From an uncultured Mycobacteriaceae bacterium (lineage in GTDB: Bacteria; Actinomycetota; Actinomycetes; Mycobacteriales; Mycobacteriaceae), in contig CADEGF010000006.1 of the NCBI GenBank assembly GCA_902826815.1, positions 1 to 64,000 of the forward strand: 64,000 bases of DNA. The letters are read 5' to 3'. The position numbers were made by a program, and so were the translations under genes. The notes under the pieces were generated by a model. That model did not search any database. It was not told where the DNA came from and saw only the letters and a program-made list of their open reading frames with translations. Within the stretch, counting starts at the first letter, position 1. Every line of letters starts with the position of its first letter. This document shows, in pieces, positions 55,472 through 64,000 of this stretch.

Positions 55472-56134
55472 GTGATCCTTCGCGCCGCGCTCACAGCGAT
55501 CCTATTGGCAGCGGGCCTGCTCGTCGGCCCGTCAATCGTGCCCGCCAACAACCTCATTCCCTCGGCGTCGGCCGCATGCCCGCAGGTCGAGGTGATCTTC
55601 GCCCGCGGCCGTCTTGAGTCGCCCGGCGTCGGGGCGATCGGCAACGCGTTCGTCAGCGCGTTGCGGAACAAGACGAAAAAGAACATCGGTGTTTATGCGG
55701 TGCGCTACCCCGCCGACAACGAGATCGACGTCGGCGCCAACGATATGAGTGCGCACATTCAGAGCATGGCCAACACCTGCCCCGACACCCGCCTCGTGCT
55801 GGGCGGCTATTCGTTGGGCGCAGCGGTCACCGATGTGGTGCTGGCCGTGCCATTCAGCTTTTTCGGCTGGGACAACCCGCTTCCTGATGGCATGGACCAG
55901 AAGATCGCCGCCGTCGCACTGTTCGGTAACGGCGCGGCATGGGCCGGGCCGATCACGAACTTCAGCCCGCTCTACTCCGAGCGCACCATCGAGATGTGCC
56001 ACGGCGCCGACCCGATCTGCAATCCCGCCGACCCGAATACGTGGGAGGAGAACTGGGTCGATCACGCCGCCAAGGCTTACATCGACGCGGGCATGGTGAA
56101 TCAGGCCGCCGACTTCGTCGCCGCCCGGGTCTAG
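55472..56134 (+). CDS. Cutinase-family serine hydrolase 3, divergent
   Basis: A 220-residue secreted esterase. Signal peptide to about residue 34 ([20 protein letters not shown]); [21 protein letters not shown]114 in [10 protein letters not shown] (Leu instead of Gln after Ser); DPIC and a late [18 protein letters not shown] replaces the RGT motif that supplies an oxyanion-hole residue in the other two copies. Start GTG 55472 or the adjacent GTG 55469. Its TAG shares the CTAG palindrome with the truA stop. Confidence 0.87.
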   Translation: MILRAALTAILLAAGLLVGPSIVPANNLIPSASAACPQVEVIFARGRLESPGVGAIGNAFVSALRNKTKKNIGVYAVRYPADNEIDVGANDMSAHIQSMANTCPDTRLVLGGYSLGAAVTDVVLAVPFSFFGWDNPLPDGMDQKIAAVALFGNGAAWAGPITNFSPLYSERTIEMCHGADPICNPADPNTWEENWVDHAAKAYIDAGMVNQAADFVAARV

Positions 56135-57003
56135 TCGATTCGACGGATGTCGCGGGTGACGTTGATACGAGCCTCGAGCTGGTCGTCGGGCGGATAGTCC
56201 ACCCGGACGAGCGTCAGCCCCTGCGGCGGCGCCGCCGCGAACTCGCTGGACCGACGCGACGCGGTCAAAAAGCTTGCGCACCATGCCGGTTCGCGACGCC
56301 CCTCCCCCACCGCAAGGAGCGCGCCGACGAGCGAGCGCACCATCGACCAGCAGAAAGCGTCGGCGGTGACGAAGGCCGTGATGATGTCGCCGGACCGCGA
56401 CCAGTCCAGCCGTTGCAGGTCCCGGATCGTGGTGGCGCCCTCACGGTGGCGGCAGAACGCCGCGAAGTCGTTCAGCCCGACGAGCTGACGCGACGCGGCA
56501 GCCATCGCGTCGACGTCCAGCGGCCGCGTCCACGGCGTCACGTAGCGCGCCTGCTGGGGATCGACACCGTACGGCGCGGTGGACAGCCGGTAGGTGTAGT
56601 GGCGCCGCAGCGCCGAGAACCGCGCATCGAAACCCGCTGGCGCACGGACGATATCGGTCACCCTGACATCGGTGGGCAACAGCCGCGACAGCCGTCGCAC
56701 CAACGGCAGGAACTCGCTGTCACCGGCGCGCGCGGTGCGCGGATACGCGTGCGGGATCGCATCGGCGGGCACATCGACGTGTGCAACCTGGCCCGTGGCG
56801 TGCACGCCGGTGTCGGTGCGCCCGGCCGCACGCAGCTGCACCGGGGTGCGGAACACCGTCGTCAGCGCCTCATCGATCACACCGGCGACGGTGCGTTGTC
56901 CTGCCTGCACCGCCCAGCCCGCGAATGCCGTTCCGTCGTAGGCGATGTCGAGGCGCAGACGAACAAGCCCGCCACCGGAATCGATGGCGGGCTCGTTCGT
57001 CAT
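56131..57003 (-). CDS. truA: tRNA pseudouridine(38-40) synthase TruA
   Basis: A 290-residue pseudouridine synthase modifying positions 38-40 in the tRNA anticodon arm. Catalytic D64 in [35 protein letters not shown] opens the domain; [16 protein letters not shown] and [16 protein letters not shown] are family segments. ATG at 57003 follows the rplQ stop by 4 nt, closing the infA-rplQ operon. Convergent with cutinase 3 through a shared CTAG. Counterpart of Rv3455c. Confidence 0.95.
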   Translation of the reverse strand: MTNEPAIDSGGGLVRLRLDIAYDGTAFAGWAVQAGQRTVAGVIDEALTTVFRTPVQLRAAGRTDTGVHATGQVAHVDVPADAIPHAYPRTARAGDSEFLPLVRRLSRLLPTDVRVTDIVRAPAGFDARFSALRRHYTYRLSTAPYGVDPQQARYVTPWTRPLDVDAMAAASRQLVGLNDFAAFCRHREGATTIRDLQRLDWSRSGDIITAFVTADAFCWSMVRSLVGALLAVGEGRREPAWCASFLTASRRSSEFAAAPPQGLTLVRVDYPPDDQLEARINVTRDIRRID

Positions 57004-57007
57004 GTCG

Positions 57008-57613
57008 TCAGGACTTGTCGGCATCCTCATCAGCGCCGGCGTCGTCGGAAGCCTCGGCGGCGTCAGCCTCTTCGATCTCCGCTTCGGCCTCAGCGGTCTG
57101 GGCGTCGGCGATTGCCTCGTCCTCGGCCTTGACCTCCTCGACCGACTCGTCAGCCGGAGCCTCGTCCGCCACCTCGGCAACCGGAGCCGCCTTGGCCGGA
57201 GCCGCCTTCTTCGCCGCACCTGCCTTCCGCGCACGGTTGGCCTCAGAAGTCACCGTCTTCTCCCGCACCAGTTCGATGACGGCCATCGGCGCGTTGTCGC
57301 CCTTTCGCGCCTCGACCTTGATGATGCGGGTGTAGCCGCCGGCGCGGTCCGCGTAGAACGGGCCGATCTCGGCGAACAAGGTGTGCACGACGTCCTTGTC
57401 GCGGATCTTCTTGAGCACCTCACGCCGGTTGTGCAGCGTGCCCTTCTTGGCGTGGGTGATCAGCTTCTCCGCGTACGGTCGCAGTGCTCGCGCCTTGGGC
57501 TCGGTGGTCTTGATCCGACCGTGCTCGAAGAGGGACGTGGCCAGGTTGGCCAACAGCGCCTTCTGGTGCGAGGACGATCCGCCGAGGCGGGGACCCTTGG
57601 TGGGCTTGGGCAT
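57008..57613 (-). CDS. rplQ: 50S ribosomal protein L17, acidic C-terminal extension
   Basis: The L17 core is residues 1-118 ([20 protein letters not shown], then [20 protein letters not shown]). After it comes an Ala/Lys-rich segment ([16 protein letters not shown]) and a strongly acidic tail of about 60 residues ([20 protein letters not shown]...). Such tails are known in mycobacterial L17 and their role is unknown. It lies 60 nt after rpoA. Confidence 0.96.
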   Translation of the reverse strand: MPKPTKGPRLGGSSSHQKALLANLATSLFEHGRIKTTEPKARALRPYAEKLITHAKKGTLHNRREVLKKIRDKDVVHTLFAEIGPFYADRAGGYTRIIKVEARKGDNAPMAVIELVREKTVTSEANRARKAGAAKKAAPAKAAPVAEVADEAPADESVEEVKAEDEAIADAQTAEAEAEIEEADAAEASDDAGADEDADKS

Positions 57614-57673
57614 TGCGACTGTCTCCTAAATGGGGCCGGTCCCCGTATCAGGTAGGACCGGGACGGTTTCTTC

Positions 57674-58753
<1,080 letters not shown>

Positions 58754-58802
58754 CTATTTGATGTCGCGATTCCCAGCCGCCATCCGGACGGCCGGAAAGT
58801 CT

Positions 58803-59408
58803 TTACTTCGAGTAGAGCTCGACGATCAGCTGCTCGGTGAGCGGCACATCGATCTGAGCGCGCTCGGGCAGCTGGTGCACCAGGATGCGCTGACGCTCGC
58901 CGACCACCTGCAGCCAGGCCGGAATCGGGCGCTCGCCCGCGGTCTGACGGGCGATCTCGAACGGCAGCGTGTTGATCGACTTGTCCTTCACATCGACGAT
59001 GTCGTACTGCGACACCCGGAAGCTCGGGATGTCGACCTTGACACCGTTGACGGTGAAGTGACCGTGGCTGACCAGCTGGCGGGCCATCCGGCGGGTGCGG
59101 GCAAGTCCGGCGCGGTACACGACGTTGTCCAGCCGGCTTTCCAGGATGCGGAGCAGGTTGTCACCAGTCTTGCCGGGAAGGCGGTTGGCCTCTTCGTAGT
59201 AGAGGCGGAACTGCTTCTCCATCACGCCGTAGGTGAAGCGGGCTTTCTGCTTCTCCTGCAGCTGCAGGCGGTATTCGCTTTCCTTGATCCGCGCGCGGCC
59301 GTGCTGGCCGGGCGGGTAGGGGCGCTTCTCGAAGGCCTGGTCGCCGCCGACGAGGTCGACGCCGAGTCGGCGCGACTTGCGGGTTGCGGGTCCGGTGTAA
59401 CGAGCCAT
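58803..59408 (-). CDS. rpsD: 30S ribosomal protein S4
   Basis: A 201-residue S4, primary 16S rRNA-binding protein. ARYTGPATRKSRRLGVDLVG starts it; no CxxC zinc motif is present, so this is the zinc-free form. The S4 RNA-binding domain is at about 90-155 (RLDNVVYRAGLARTRRMARQ, LVSHGHFTVNG). Member of the infA-rplQ operon, 14 nt after rpsK. Confidence 0.98.
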   Translation of the reverse strand: MARYTGPATRKSRRLGVDLVGGDQAFEKRPYPPGQHGRARIKESEYRLQLQEKQKARFTYGVMEKQFRLYYEEANRLPGKTGDNLLRILESRLDNVVYRAGLARTRRMARQLVSHGHFTVNGVKVDIPSFRVSQYDIVDVKDKSINTLPFEIARQTAGERPIPAWLQVVGERQRILVHQLPERAQIDVPLTEQLIVELYSK

Positions 59409-59422
59409 GGTTCAGTCTCCTC

Positions 59423-59836
59423 CTAGACCCGGCGCCGCTTGGGCGGACGGCAGCCGTTGTGCGGCTGCGGTGTGACGTCGGAAATTGCGCCGACCTCGAG
59501 GCCCGCCGCCTGAAGCGAGCGGATCGCGGTCTCACGGCCCGAACCCGGGCCCTTGACGAATACGTCGACCTTTTTCACGCCGTGCTCCTGCGCCTTGCGG
59601 GCGGCGTTCTCGGCGGCCAGCTGAGCGGCGAACGGGGTCGACTTACGTGAGCCCTTGAAGCCGACATGGCCCGACGACGCCCAGGCGATGACATTGCCCT
59701 GCGGGTCGGTGATCGTCACGATCGTGTTGTTGAACGTGCTCTTGATGTGCGCGGCGCCGTGCGGGACGTTCTTCTTTTCCCTGCGACGGGTCTTCTGCCC
59801 CTTCTTGGGGGCGGCACTCTTCTTTGCGGGAGGCAT
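59423..59836 (-). CDS. rpsK: 30S ribosomal protein S11
   Basis: A 137-residue S11 of the 30S platform. A basic N-terminus ([20 protein letters not shown]) precedes the core [20 protein letters not shown]; the C-terminus is [18 protein letters not shown]. It lies 3 nt after rpsM. Confidence 0.98.
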   Translation of the reverse strand: MPPAKKSAAPKKGQKTRRREKKNVPHGAAHIKSTFNNTIVTITDPQGNVIAWASSGHVGFKGSRKSTPFAAQLAAENAARKAQEHGVKKVDVFVKGPGSGRETAIRSLQAAGLEVGAISDVTPQPHNGCRPPKRRRV

Positions 59837-59839
59837 CGG

Positions 59840-60214
59840 TTACCTGGCCTTCTTCTTGCCGGCGATGGTGCGCTTCGGGCCCTTGCGGGTGCGCGCGTTG
59901 GTCTTGGTCCGCTGACCGCGCACCGGCAGGCCGCGGCGATGCCGAATGCCCTGGTAGCAGCCGATCTCGATCTTGCGGCGGATATCGGCCTGCACCTCGC
60001 GGCGCAGATCGCCCTCCACCTTGAGGTTGCCCTCGATGTAGTCGCGCAGCTGGGTCACCTGATCGTCGGACAGGTCCTTGGTGCGCAGATCCCGGCTGAT
60101 GCCGGTGGCTTCCAGGATCTCCTGGGAGCGGGTACGGCCGATGCCGTAGATATAGGTCAGCGCGATCTCCATGCGCTTATCGCGCGGGAGGTCGACGCCC
60201 ACTAGACGTGCCAT
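59840..60214 (-). CDS. rpsM: 30S ribosomal protein S13
   Basis: A 124-residue S13 contacting the 50S subunit and P-site t[23 protein letters not shown] and [18 protein letters not shown] start it; [20 protein letters not shown] and the basic tail [14 protein letters not shown] end it. It follows rpmJ after a 180-nt gap. Confidence 0.98.
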   Translation of the reverse strand: MARLVGVDLPRDKRMEIALTYIYGIGRTRSQEILEATGISRDLRTKDLSDDQVTQLRDYIEGNLKVEGDLRREVQADIRRKIEIGCYQGIRHRRGLPVRGQRTKTNARTRKGPKRTIAGKKKAR

Positions 60215-60394
60215 CAGGCAGTGTTCCTTCTGTCGTTGCGGAGGTCTGTTCCCAGCCCGTTCCCTCGTCGTGTGGGGTCCGGCCTCCGTGCCGGACGTAG
60301 ATGAGCGGCTTATCCGCTCAGTGGTGCTGGGGATTCATCATTCAGTTGTGTTAAGCGGAAGAGTCAGCTGTGTTGTCTGTCTTCGCGCAAGCGC

Positions 60395-60508
60395 TCATCC
60401 CTGCCGCTGCTTGTGACGCGGATCGGAGCAGATCACCATGACCCGCCCATGCCGACGGATCACCCTGCACTTATCGCAAATGGGCTTGACGCTCGGGTTC
60501 ACCTTCAC
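60395..60508 (-). CDS. rpmJ: 50S ribosomal protein L36
   Basis: A 37-residue L36 reading [20 protein letters not shown] then [17 protein letters not shown]11, C14, C27 and H32 give the zinc-ribbon (zinc-binding form). Start is GTG at 60508. It lies 44 nt after infA. Too short to be found by length-limited gene calling. Confidence 0.97.
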
Positions 60509-60552
60509 GGCTCGTCGATCCTGTTCTGTGTCTGAAGTGCTGTTGAGCGGGA

Positions 60553-60774
60553 TTACTTGTACCGATAAACGATGCGGCCCCGGGACAGGTCGTAGGGAGA
60601 CAACTCCACCACGACGCGGTCCTCGGGCAGGATGCGGATGTAGTGCTGTCGCATCTTGCCGCTGATGTGGGCGAGTACCTTGTGTCCGTTCTCCAGCTCA
60701 ATGCGGAACATCGCATTGGGCAGGGGCTCGACCACCCGGCCTTCGACCTCGATGGCACCGTCTTTCTTGGCCAT
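60553..60774 (-). CDS. infA: Translation initiation factor IF-1
   Basis: A 73-residue S1/OB-fold IF-1: [40 protein letters not shown] and [20 protein letters not shown]. It binds the 30S A site during initiation. ATG at 60774 has GGAGG about 13 nt upstream. First gene of the ribosomal/rpoA operon; the promoter must lie in 60775-61046. Confidence 0.98.
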
Positions 60775-60901
60775 TGTTGTTCGGAGATCCTCCGTGTCCG
60801 TCTAGATCATTGGCGCCAGCCACCGCGAGCGGCGACAATATTTCCAGCGCAGTATCAACTCCGACTACAAAACGTGAGCCGGTAGCTAGAAATTCCAGAA
60901 C

Positions 60902-60970
60902 TGGGGCACGCAAGAGCCGGCGCGAAAGCCGCACCGTCGATCCATACTACCTGCTCGGCGGCGTGCCCCA
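60902..60970. repeat. Perfect 10-bp inverted repeat in the infA upstream region
   Basis: TGGGGCACGC (60902-60911) and GCGTGCCCCA (60961-60970) are separated by 49 nt. They lie in the 272-nt region between infA (minus) and the REC-flavoprotein gene (plus). They could be paired binding sites looping over a promoter, or a large hairpin in a long infA leader. Confidence 0.45.
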
Positions 60971-61032
60971 AAATCGCTGAACGACCACCTCCGAGTGATC
61001 GATCTGACCCCATAACCGCTGGACAACGAGCG

Positions 61033-61038
61033 CATACT
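61033..61038 (+). promoter_or_regulatory. -10 box for the REC-flavoprotein gene
   Basis: CATACT ends 8 nt before ATG 61047 with no Shine-Dalgarno between, consistent with a leaderless start at that ATG rather than at the nearer ATG 61041 or TTG 61038. Confidence 0.4.
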
Positions 61039-61046
61039 TGATGGCG

Positions 61047-62744
61047 ATGACTGGACCTGATTCCCAGCCCCGCAAGCCTGTAATCCTGACGGTCGACGAC
61101 GACCCCGCGGTCTCCCGCGCGGTCGCTCGCGATCTACGCCGCCACTACGGCGAGCGTCACCGCATCGTTCGGGCCGAATCCGGGCAGGATGCCCTCGAGA
61201 CACTCAACGAGCTCAAGCTGCGCGGCGACACCGTTGCGGTGTTCGTCGCCGACTACCGGATGCCGGGCATGAGCGGTATCGAGTTCCTCGAAGAGGCGAT
61301 GGACATCTACCCGCTGGCCCGCCGCGTACTGCTGACCGCCTACGCCGATACCCACGCCGCCATCGACGCCATCAACGTCGTCGACCTCGATCACTACCTG
61401 CTCAAGCCGTGGGATCCGCCCGAGGAGAAGCTCTACCCGGTGATCGACGCCCTGCTCGAGGCGTGGCAGGCCCAGGGCGATCGCGCGGTCCCCGTCACCA
61501 AAGTCATCGGACACCGGTGGAACCCCAGGTCCTGGGAGGTGCGGCAGTTCCTGGCGCGCAACCAGCACTCGTTCCGCTCCTATATGGCTGACGAATCCAA
61601 GGGCAAGCAGCTGCTGGACGCGGCAGGTCTCGACGGCCTGGCGCTGCCCGTCGTCATCACCGAAGGCGGCGAAACGCTCGTCGAACCGACCAACACCGAG
61701 CTGGCCGACATGCTCGGGCTGTCCACCTCCCCTGCGCTGGAGATGTACGAACTCGCCGTCATCGGCGGCGGCCCTGCCGGCCTTGCCGCCGCGGTGTACG
61801 GCGCCTCCGAGGGACTCAAGACCGTGCTCATCGAGAGCACGACGACGGGCGGTCAGGCGGGCCGAAGCTCACGGATCGAGAACTATCTGGGCTTCCCGTT
61901 GGGCATCTCCGGAGCCGACCTGACCACCGCGGCCCGCAGGCAGGCCGAGCGCTTCGGCGCAGAGGTCATCACCACCCGCAAAGCCATCGGGCTCGACGTC
62001 AGCGGCCAGGCCCGCACGATCGCGTTCGAAGACGGCACCACCATCGGCGCGCAGGCCGTCATCCTTGCCACCGGCGTCGATTACCGACACCTCGAGGCAC
62101 CCGGCTGCTGGGAGAACCCCGACGACAAGGACGCTTGCAACTACATCGGCCGCGGCGTCTACTACGGCGCATCGGTATCCGACGCCTCCGATTGCGAAGG
62201 TGAGGACGTCTACATCGTCGGCGGCGCCAATTCGGCTGGCCAGGCCGCGATGTTCATGTCCAAGACCGCGAAGTCGGTCACGCTGCTGGTGCGCGGGCCG
62301 TCCCTGGTGGCATCGATGTCCTACTACTTGATCCAGCAGCTCGAGAGCAAAGACAACATCCACGTCCGCACCTGCACCGAGGTGGTCGAGGCTATCGGCG
62401 AGGACGACCATCTGACCGGCCTCGTTCTACAGAACAGGCAGACCGGCGAGAGCGAAACCGTCCACGCGTCGCGCATGTGCTGCTTCATCGGCGCCACTCC
62501 GCGCACCAAATGGCTCGACGGCATCGTCGCTCGCGACGACCGCGGGTTCATCCTCACCGGCCCGGACATGAAGGACGTCTGCGGCTGGACGCTGGATAGA
62601 CCGCCTCATCATTTGGAAACAAGTGTGCCGGGTGTGTTTGTTGCAGGAGATGTGCGTGCCGACTCGGCGAAACGAGTGGCCGCCGCAGTCGGCGAAGGGT
62701 CGATGGCGGTGATGTTGGTGCACCGGTACTTGGCCGAGGCCTAG
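61047..62744 (+). CDS. Response-regulator receiver / thioredoxin-reductase-like flavoprotein fusion
   Basis: A 565-residue fusion. Residues about 10-135 form a receiver domain: acidic DDDP near 17-20, phosphoacceptor D69 in VADYRMPG, and the conserved lysine in YLLKPWDP. From about 235 on it is thioredoxin-reductase-like: FAD motif AVIGGGPAGLAAAVYGAS, SRIENYLGFPLGI, NADPH motif YIVGGANSAGQAAMF and the closing FVAGDVRADSAKRVAAAVGE. The redox CxxC of thioredoxin reductase is replaced by GASVSDASDC with one Cys. So phosphorylation may control a flavin oxidoreductase, or a flavin-sensing output. The next gene encodes a histidine kinase 11 nt downstream, a likely partner. Confidence 0.9.
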   Translation: MTGPDSQPRKPVILTVDDDPAVSRAVARDLRRHYGERHRIVRAESGQDALETLNELKLRGDTVAVFVADYRMPGMSGIEFLEEAMDIYPLARRVLLTAYADTHAAIDAINVVDLDHYLLKPWDPPEEKLYPVIDALLEAWQAQGDRAVPVTKVIGHRWNPRSWEVRQFLARNQHSFRSYMADESKGKQLLDAAGLDGLALPVVITEGGETLVEPTNTELADMLGLSTSPALEMYELAVIGGGPAGLAAAVYGASEGLKTVLIESTTTGGQAGRSSRIENYLGFPLGISGADLTTAARRQAERFGAEVITTRKAIGLDVSGQARTIAFEDGTTIGAQAVILATGVDYRHLEAPGCWENPDDKDACNYIGRGVYYGASVSDASDCEGEDVYIVGGANSAGQAAMFMSKTAKSVTLLVRGPSLVASMSYYLIQQLESKDNIHVRTCTEVVEAIGEDDHLTGLVLQNRQTGESETVHASRMCCFIGATPRTKWLDGIVARDDRGFILTGPDMKDVCGWTLDRPPHHLETSVPGVFVAGDVRADSAKRVAAAVGEGSMAVMLVHRYLAEA

Positions 62745-62755
62745 GGAGAGCGAAC

Positions 62756-64000
62756 ATGGGCGAGAAATGCCTGCCTACCGAGTTGCGATCGCTGTTTCTC
62801 TTCGAGAAGCTCAGCGACTCGCAACTACAGACGCTGTGCGACAACGGGCACATCGCGGTGTTCGAGCCAGGCCCGGTGTGCATCGAGGGTGACCCGGCGT
62901 CGTGCTTCTACGTGATGCTCGACGGCGAATTGGTGATGTCGAAGTACTCCGGCGGGTTGGACGTCGAGACCGGGCGCACCTCTCAGCGGGGCGTTTACTG
63001 CGGCGCCTGGTCGGCATATATCCCTGGCGAGGAGCACGTCTACGAGGCATCGGTTCGGGTGACCAAGCCGTCGCGGTTCTTCGTCCTCGACGCGGGGGCG
63101 TTCGCCAAGTTCATGCAGTCCGAATTCCCGATGGCCGTGCACCTGCTCGAAGGCCACAAGGTCGGCGGAAGGCGCCAGAGCCAGGCCCTGGGCCAGCGCC
63201 AGAAACTGCTCGCTCTCGGCACGATCACCGCGGGCCTGACCCACCAGCTCAACAACCCGGCGGCGGCCACCGCCCGTGCGGTGGCCGACCTGCGCGAAGG
63301 TGTCGGCAAGATGCGACACAAGCTCGCGATGGTGGCCGACGGCAAGTTCACCCCCGAGGCGCTGCGAACCCTGGTCAGCATCCAGGAAGAGGTGGCCGAA
63401 CAGGTCGCCAAATCCAAGGCCCAGAACCTGACGCCGCTGGAGACTTCCGATCGCGAAGACCAGATCGGCGACTGGCTCGAAGACCACGACATCATCAGCG
63501 CCTGGGAGTACGCACCGACGTTCGTCGAGGCGGGCCTTGATATCGACTGGCTCGAACGGGTGTCGGCGTCGGTCGACGCGGTCGATGCGACGGCGTCGCT
63601 GCGGAGCGCCATCGGCTGGCTGAAGTACACCATCGACACCGAGTTGCGGATGAACGAGATCGCCGATGCCAGCGAGCGCATCTCGGGCCTGCTCGCGGGG
63701 GCCAAGAAGTACTCGCAGATGGATCGGGCCGAGTACCAGGTGTGCAACGTCCACGAACTGCTGCACAGCACGCTGAAAACACTGTTCGGCGACAAGGTCG
63801 GCAACGACAAGTCGATCAAGCTGGCCAAGGAATGGGACAAGTCCCTCCCTGAAATCGCTTGCTACCCAGGCGGTCTCAATGAGGTATGGGACGTCATCAT
63901 CAACAACGCCATCCAGGCGATGAAGGGTCGCGGCACGCTGTCGATCCGAACCGCACGCGAGGGCAACGACATGATCCGGGTCGAGATCGGCGACGACGGT
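62756..64000 (+). CDS. Cyclic-nucleotide-binding-domain histidine kinase, 5' part
   Basis: The first 415 codons are present; the gene runs off the right edge. Residues 1-135 form a cNMP-binding-like domain (LFEKLSDSQLQTLCDNGHIA, FEPGPVCIEGDPASCFYVML). H163 lies in the H-box LALGTITAGLTHQLNNPAAA. The N-box begins LNEVWDVIINNAIQAMKGRG and the G1 box IGDDG reaches the edge. ATG at 62756 has AGGGAGAG about 5 nt upstream. It is co-transcribed with the REC-flavoprotein, so the pair forms an unusual two-component system. Confidence 0.9.
   Translation, partial: MGEKCLPTELRSLFLFEKLSDSQLQTLCDNGHIAVFEPGPVCIEGDPASCFYVMLDGELVMSKYSGGLDVETGRTSQRGVYCGAWSAYIPGEEHVYEASVRVTKPSRFFVLDAGAFAKFMQSEFPMAVHLLEGHKVGGRRQSQALGQRQKLLALGTITAGLTHQLNNPAAATARAVADLREGVGKMRHKLAMVADGKFTPEALRTLVSIQEEVAEQVAKSKAQNLTPLETSDREDQIGDWLEDHDIISAWEYAPTFVEAGLDIDWLERVSASVDAVDATASLRSAIGWLKYTIDTELRMNEIADASERISGLLAGAKKYSQMDRAEYQVCNVHELLHSTLKTLFGDKVGNDKSIKLAKEWDKSLPEIACYPGGLNEVWDVIINNAIQAMKGRGTLSIRTAREGNDMIRVEIGDDG

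Overview
The window is a high-GC chromosomal segment of a mycobacterium, most likely a rapid grower (Mycolicibacterium type). Evidence: a His-rich-tailed GroEL1, a complete ESX-4 type VII secretion locus, a tandem cutinase array, many GTG starts, leaderless starts placed 6-8 nt after a TANNNT box, and gene order that follows M. tuberculosis Rv3417c (groEL1) to Rv3462c (infA). The species cannot be named from the sequence alone.

Layout. 1-357: start of a mycothiol-dependent DinB-like gene running off the left edge. 503-2741: groES-groEL1 under a CIRCE operator. 2742-8025: a tightly coupled minus-strand operon (alr, alpha/beta hydrolase, tsaE, tsaB, rimI, tsaD, SnoaL-like gene) for D-alanine supply and tRNA t6A37 modification. 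8093-14204: two Baeyer-Villiger-type monooxygenases, glutamate decarboxylase and the NAD(P)HX repair enzyme. 14281-18414: a secreted small protein, a large LuxR/LAL regulator with a sigma-region-4-like partner, and a 52-residue protein; two clusters of GTAGTCGG direct repeats flank the regulator operon. 18431-26645: glmS and glmM with hydrolases, a broken membrane-protein gene, an F420-type luciferase-like oxidoreductase and two ESX-associated-looking proteins. 26768-31728: an AIM24 protein, rplM-rpsI, and an aldehyde dehydrogenase with its likely GAF-domain activator.

31863-41688 is the ESX-4 locus: esxT, esxU, a T7SS-associated protein and eccC4 on minus; eccD4-mycP4 divergent on plus; eccB4 convergent with mycP4. 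41820-54072 lies between eccB4 and the cutinases, where M. tuberculosis has no such genes. It holds a PE-PPE-domain hydrolase and a divergent gene set: a polyprenyl diphosphate synthase plus an unknown protein on minus, and two unknown proteins, a class III cyclase/STAND-ATPase/TPR protein and a phytoene-desaturase-like flavoprotein on plus. All four plus genes are coupled by 4-nt stop/start overlaps. A CGNR zinc-finger regulator and an EamA transporter follow. This divergent set is the best candidate here for an undescribed system, perhaps regulated isoprenoid modification.

54105-56134 holds three cutinase-family genes, and 56131-60774 the infA-rpmJ-rpsM-rpsK-rpsD-rpoA-rplQ-truA ribosomal/RNA polymerase operon. 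61047-64000 holds a response-regulator/thioredoxin-reductase-like fusion and a cyclic-nucleotide-binding histidine kinase that runs off the right edge.

Most genes are on the minus strand in long operons with ATGA or GTGA overlaps. I saw no tRNA, rRNA, CRISPR array, insertion sequence or prophage gene.
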